A stretch of DNA of 40,620 nt from Microbacteriaceae bacterium (GTDB taxonomy: Bacteria; Actinomycetota; Actinomycetes; Actinomycetales; Microbacteriaceae): positions 1-40,620 of the forward strand of contig JANXTR010000051.1 in the NCBI GenBank assembly GCA_025352325.1, written 5' to 3'. The stretch's first letter is position 1; each line of letters begins with the position of its first letter. Under the pieces are notes generated by a model. The model saw only the letters and a list, made by a program, of their open reading frames with translations, searched no databases and was not told where the DNA came from. This document shows positions 40,478 through 40,620 of the stretch, piece by piece. The position numbers and the translations under genes were made by a program.

Positions 40478-40620
40478 CTAGAAGGGTGGTGGGTCGGTGG
40501 TGTGGGTGGCGCCGGTGGGGCTGGTCCAGGTGGTCGAACCGTCGGGGTCGCGGTGGACGGTCCAGTTGCTTTCGTGTTTCAACCGGTGGTGGTGGCGACA
40601 CAGGTGCGCGAGGTTCGAGG
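40478..40620 (-). CDS. C-terminus of a DUF222/HNH endonuclease-type protein (5' partial)
   Basis: A minus-strand frame enters from the right edge and ends at TAG 40478. The 46 visible residues include NLAHLCRHHHRLKHES, the second half of an HNH nuclease motif, and a Thr/Pro-rich end (GATHTTDPPPF). This is the usual C-terminus of the DUF222-HNH proteins that occur in many copies in actinobacterial genomes. The N-terminal DUF222 part would lie beyond 40620. Convergent with the cytochrome gene, with a 22-nt gap. Confidence 0.8.
   Translation of the reverse strand, partial: SNLAHLCRHHHRLKHESNWTVHRDPDGSTTWTSPTGATHTTDPPPF

Noticed and set aside
1-40620. Search for tRNA, rRNA, CRISPR arrays, transposases, integrases or riboswitches
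   Set aside because: None could be supported. Apart from the inverted repeats listed, no repeat arrays or mobile-element genes were seen.

Overview
The window is high-GC DNA from an actinomycete, most likely a member of the Microbacteriaceae. The supporting signs are the codon bias, a DUF222-type HNH endonuclease tail, a class Ic ribonucleotide reductase, a DUF4349 lipoprotein, an MpaB-type oxygenase and a type II MenB. I see no tRNA, rRNA, CRISPR array, insertion sequence or prophage.

Region 1 (1-12910) is one long minus-strand surface-polysaccharide operon. From a candidate promoter at about 12.9 kb it runs: polyprenyl-phosphate sugar phosphotransferase, a fused flippase/GT2 protein, two GT4-type glycosyltransferases, an AMP-forming acyl/aminoacyl ligase, a fold-type III PLP decarboxylase, an acyl carrier protein, an asparagine-synthase-like protein without the glutaminase cysteine, and a secreted DUF4082 protein that runs off the left edge. 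From the flippase to the decarboxylase each gene overlaps the next by 4 nt. The ligase, carrier, decarboxylase and Asn-synthase set resembles the accessory module of exosortase-A polysaccharide loci, and in part the aminoacyl-ACP chemistry of butirosin synthesis. My inference is that it makes a decarboxylated aminoacyl (or similar) group on the carrier and attaches it to the glycan.

Region 2 (13.1-14.5 kb) holds an AhpD-like protein and two decayed genes: an unknown protein and an ArsR regulator. A perfect 18-bp inverted repeat lies beside the ArsR relic.

Region 3 (14.5-18.3 kb) is the ribonucleotide reductase operon. NrdB has Phe where the radical Tyr normally sits, with metal-ligand spacing identical to the Chlamydia class Ic enzyme. 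The NrdA ORF ends without its CxxC redox tail. A CESC tail is encoded by a separate 33-codon ORF with its own Shine-Dalgarno, between nrdA and nrdB. The promoter carries two NrdR boxes and a cluster of DnaA-type boxes.

Region 4 (18.3-25.9 kb) is a mixed housekeeping and accessory stretch: an MFS permease, a MATE relic, an aldo/keto reductase, a 5'-truncated alpha/beta hydrolase, a DUF4349 lipoprotein, a small conserved protein, an MpaB-like oxygenase, an EamA transporter and a MarR regulator.

Region 5 (26-40.5 kb) is acyl-CoA metabolism. A minus-strand operon carries valine/isobutyryl-CoA degradation: acyl-CoA dehydrogenase, 3-hydroxyisobutyryl-CoA hydrolase, 3-hydroxyisobutyrate dehydrogenase, enoyl-CoA hydratase, aldehyde dehydrogenase, CaiB-type CoA-transferase, a spermidine-synthase-like protein and a second hydratase. 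Downstream are menB and a thiolase. The electron-transfer flavoprotein genes etfB and etfA are divergent from the dehydrogenase across a short region with two 18-bp operator-like sites. They are followed by an alpha/beta hydrolase and a cytochrome b-type membrane protein. ETF is the natural electron acceptor of the dehydrogenase, so joint control makes sense. The right edge cuts the C-terminus of a DUF222/HNH protein.
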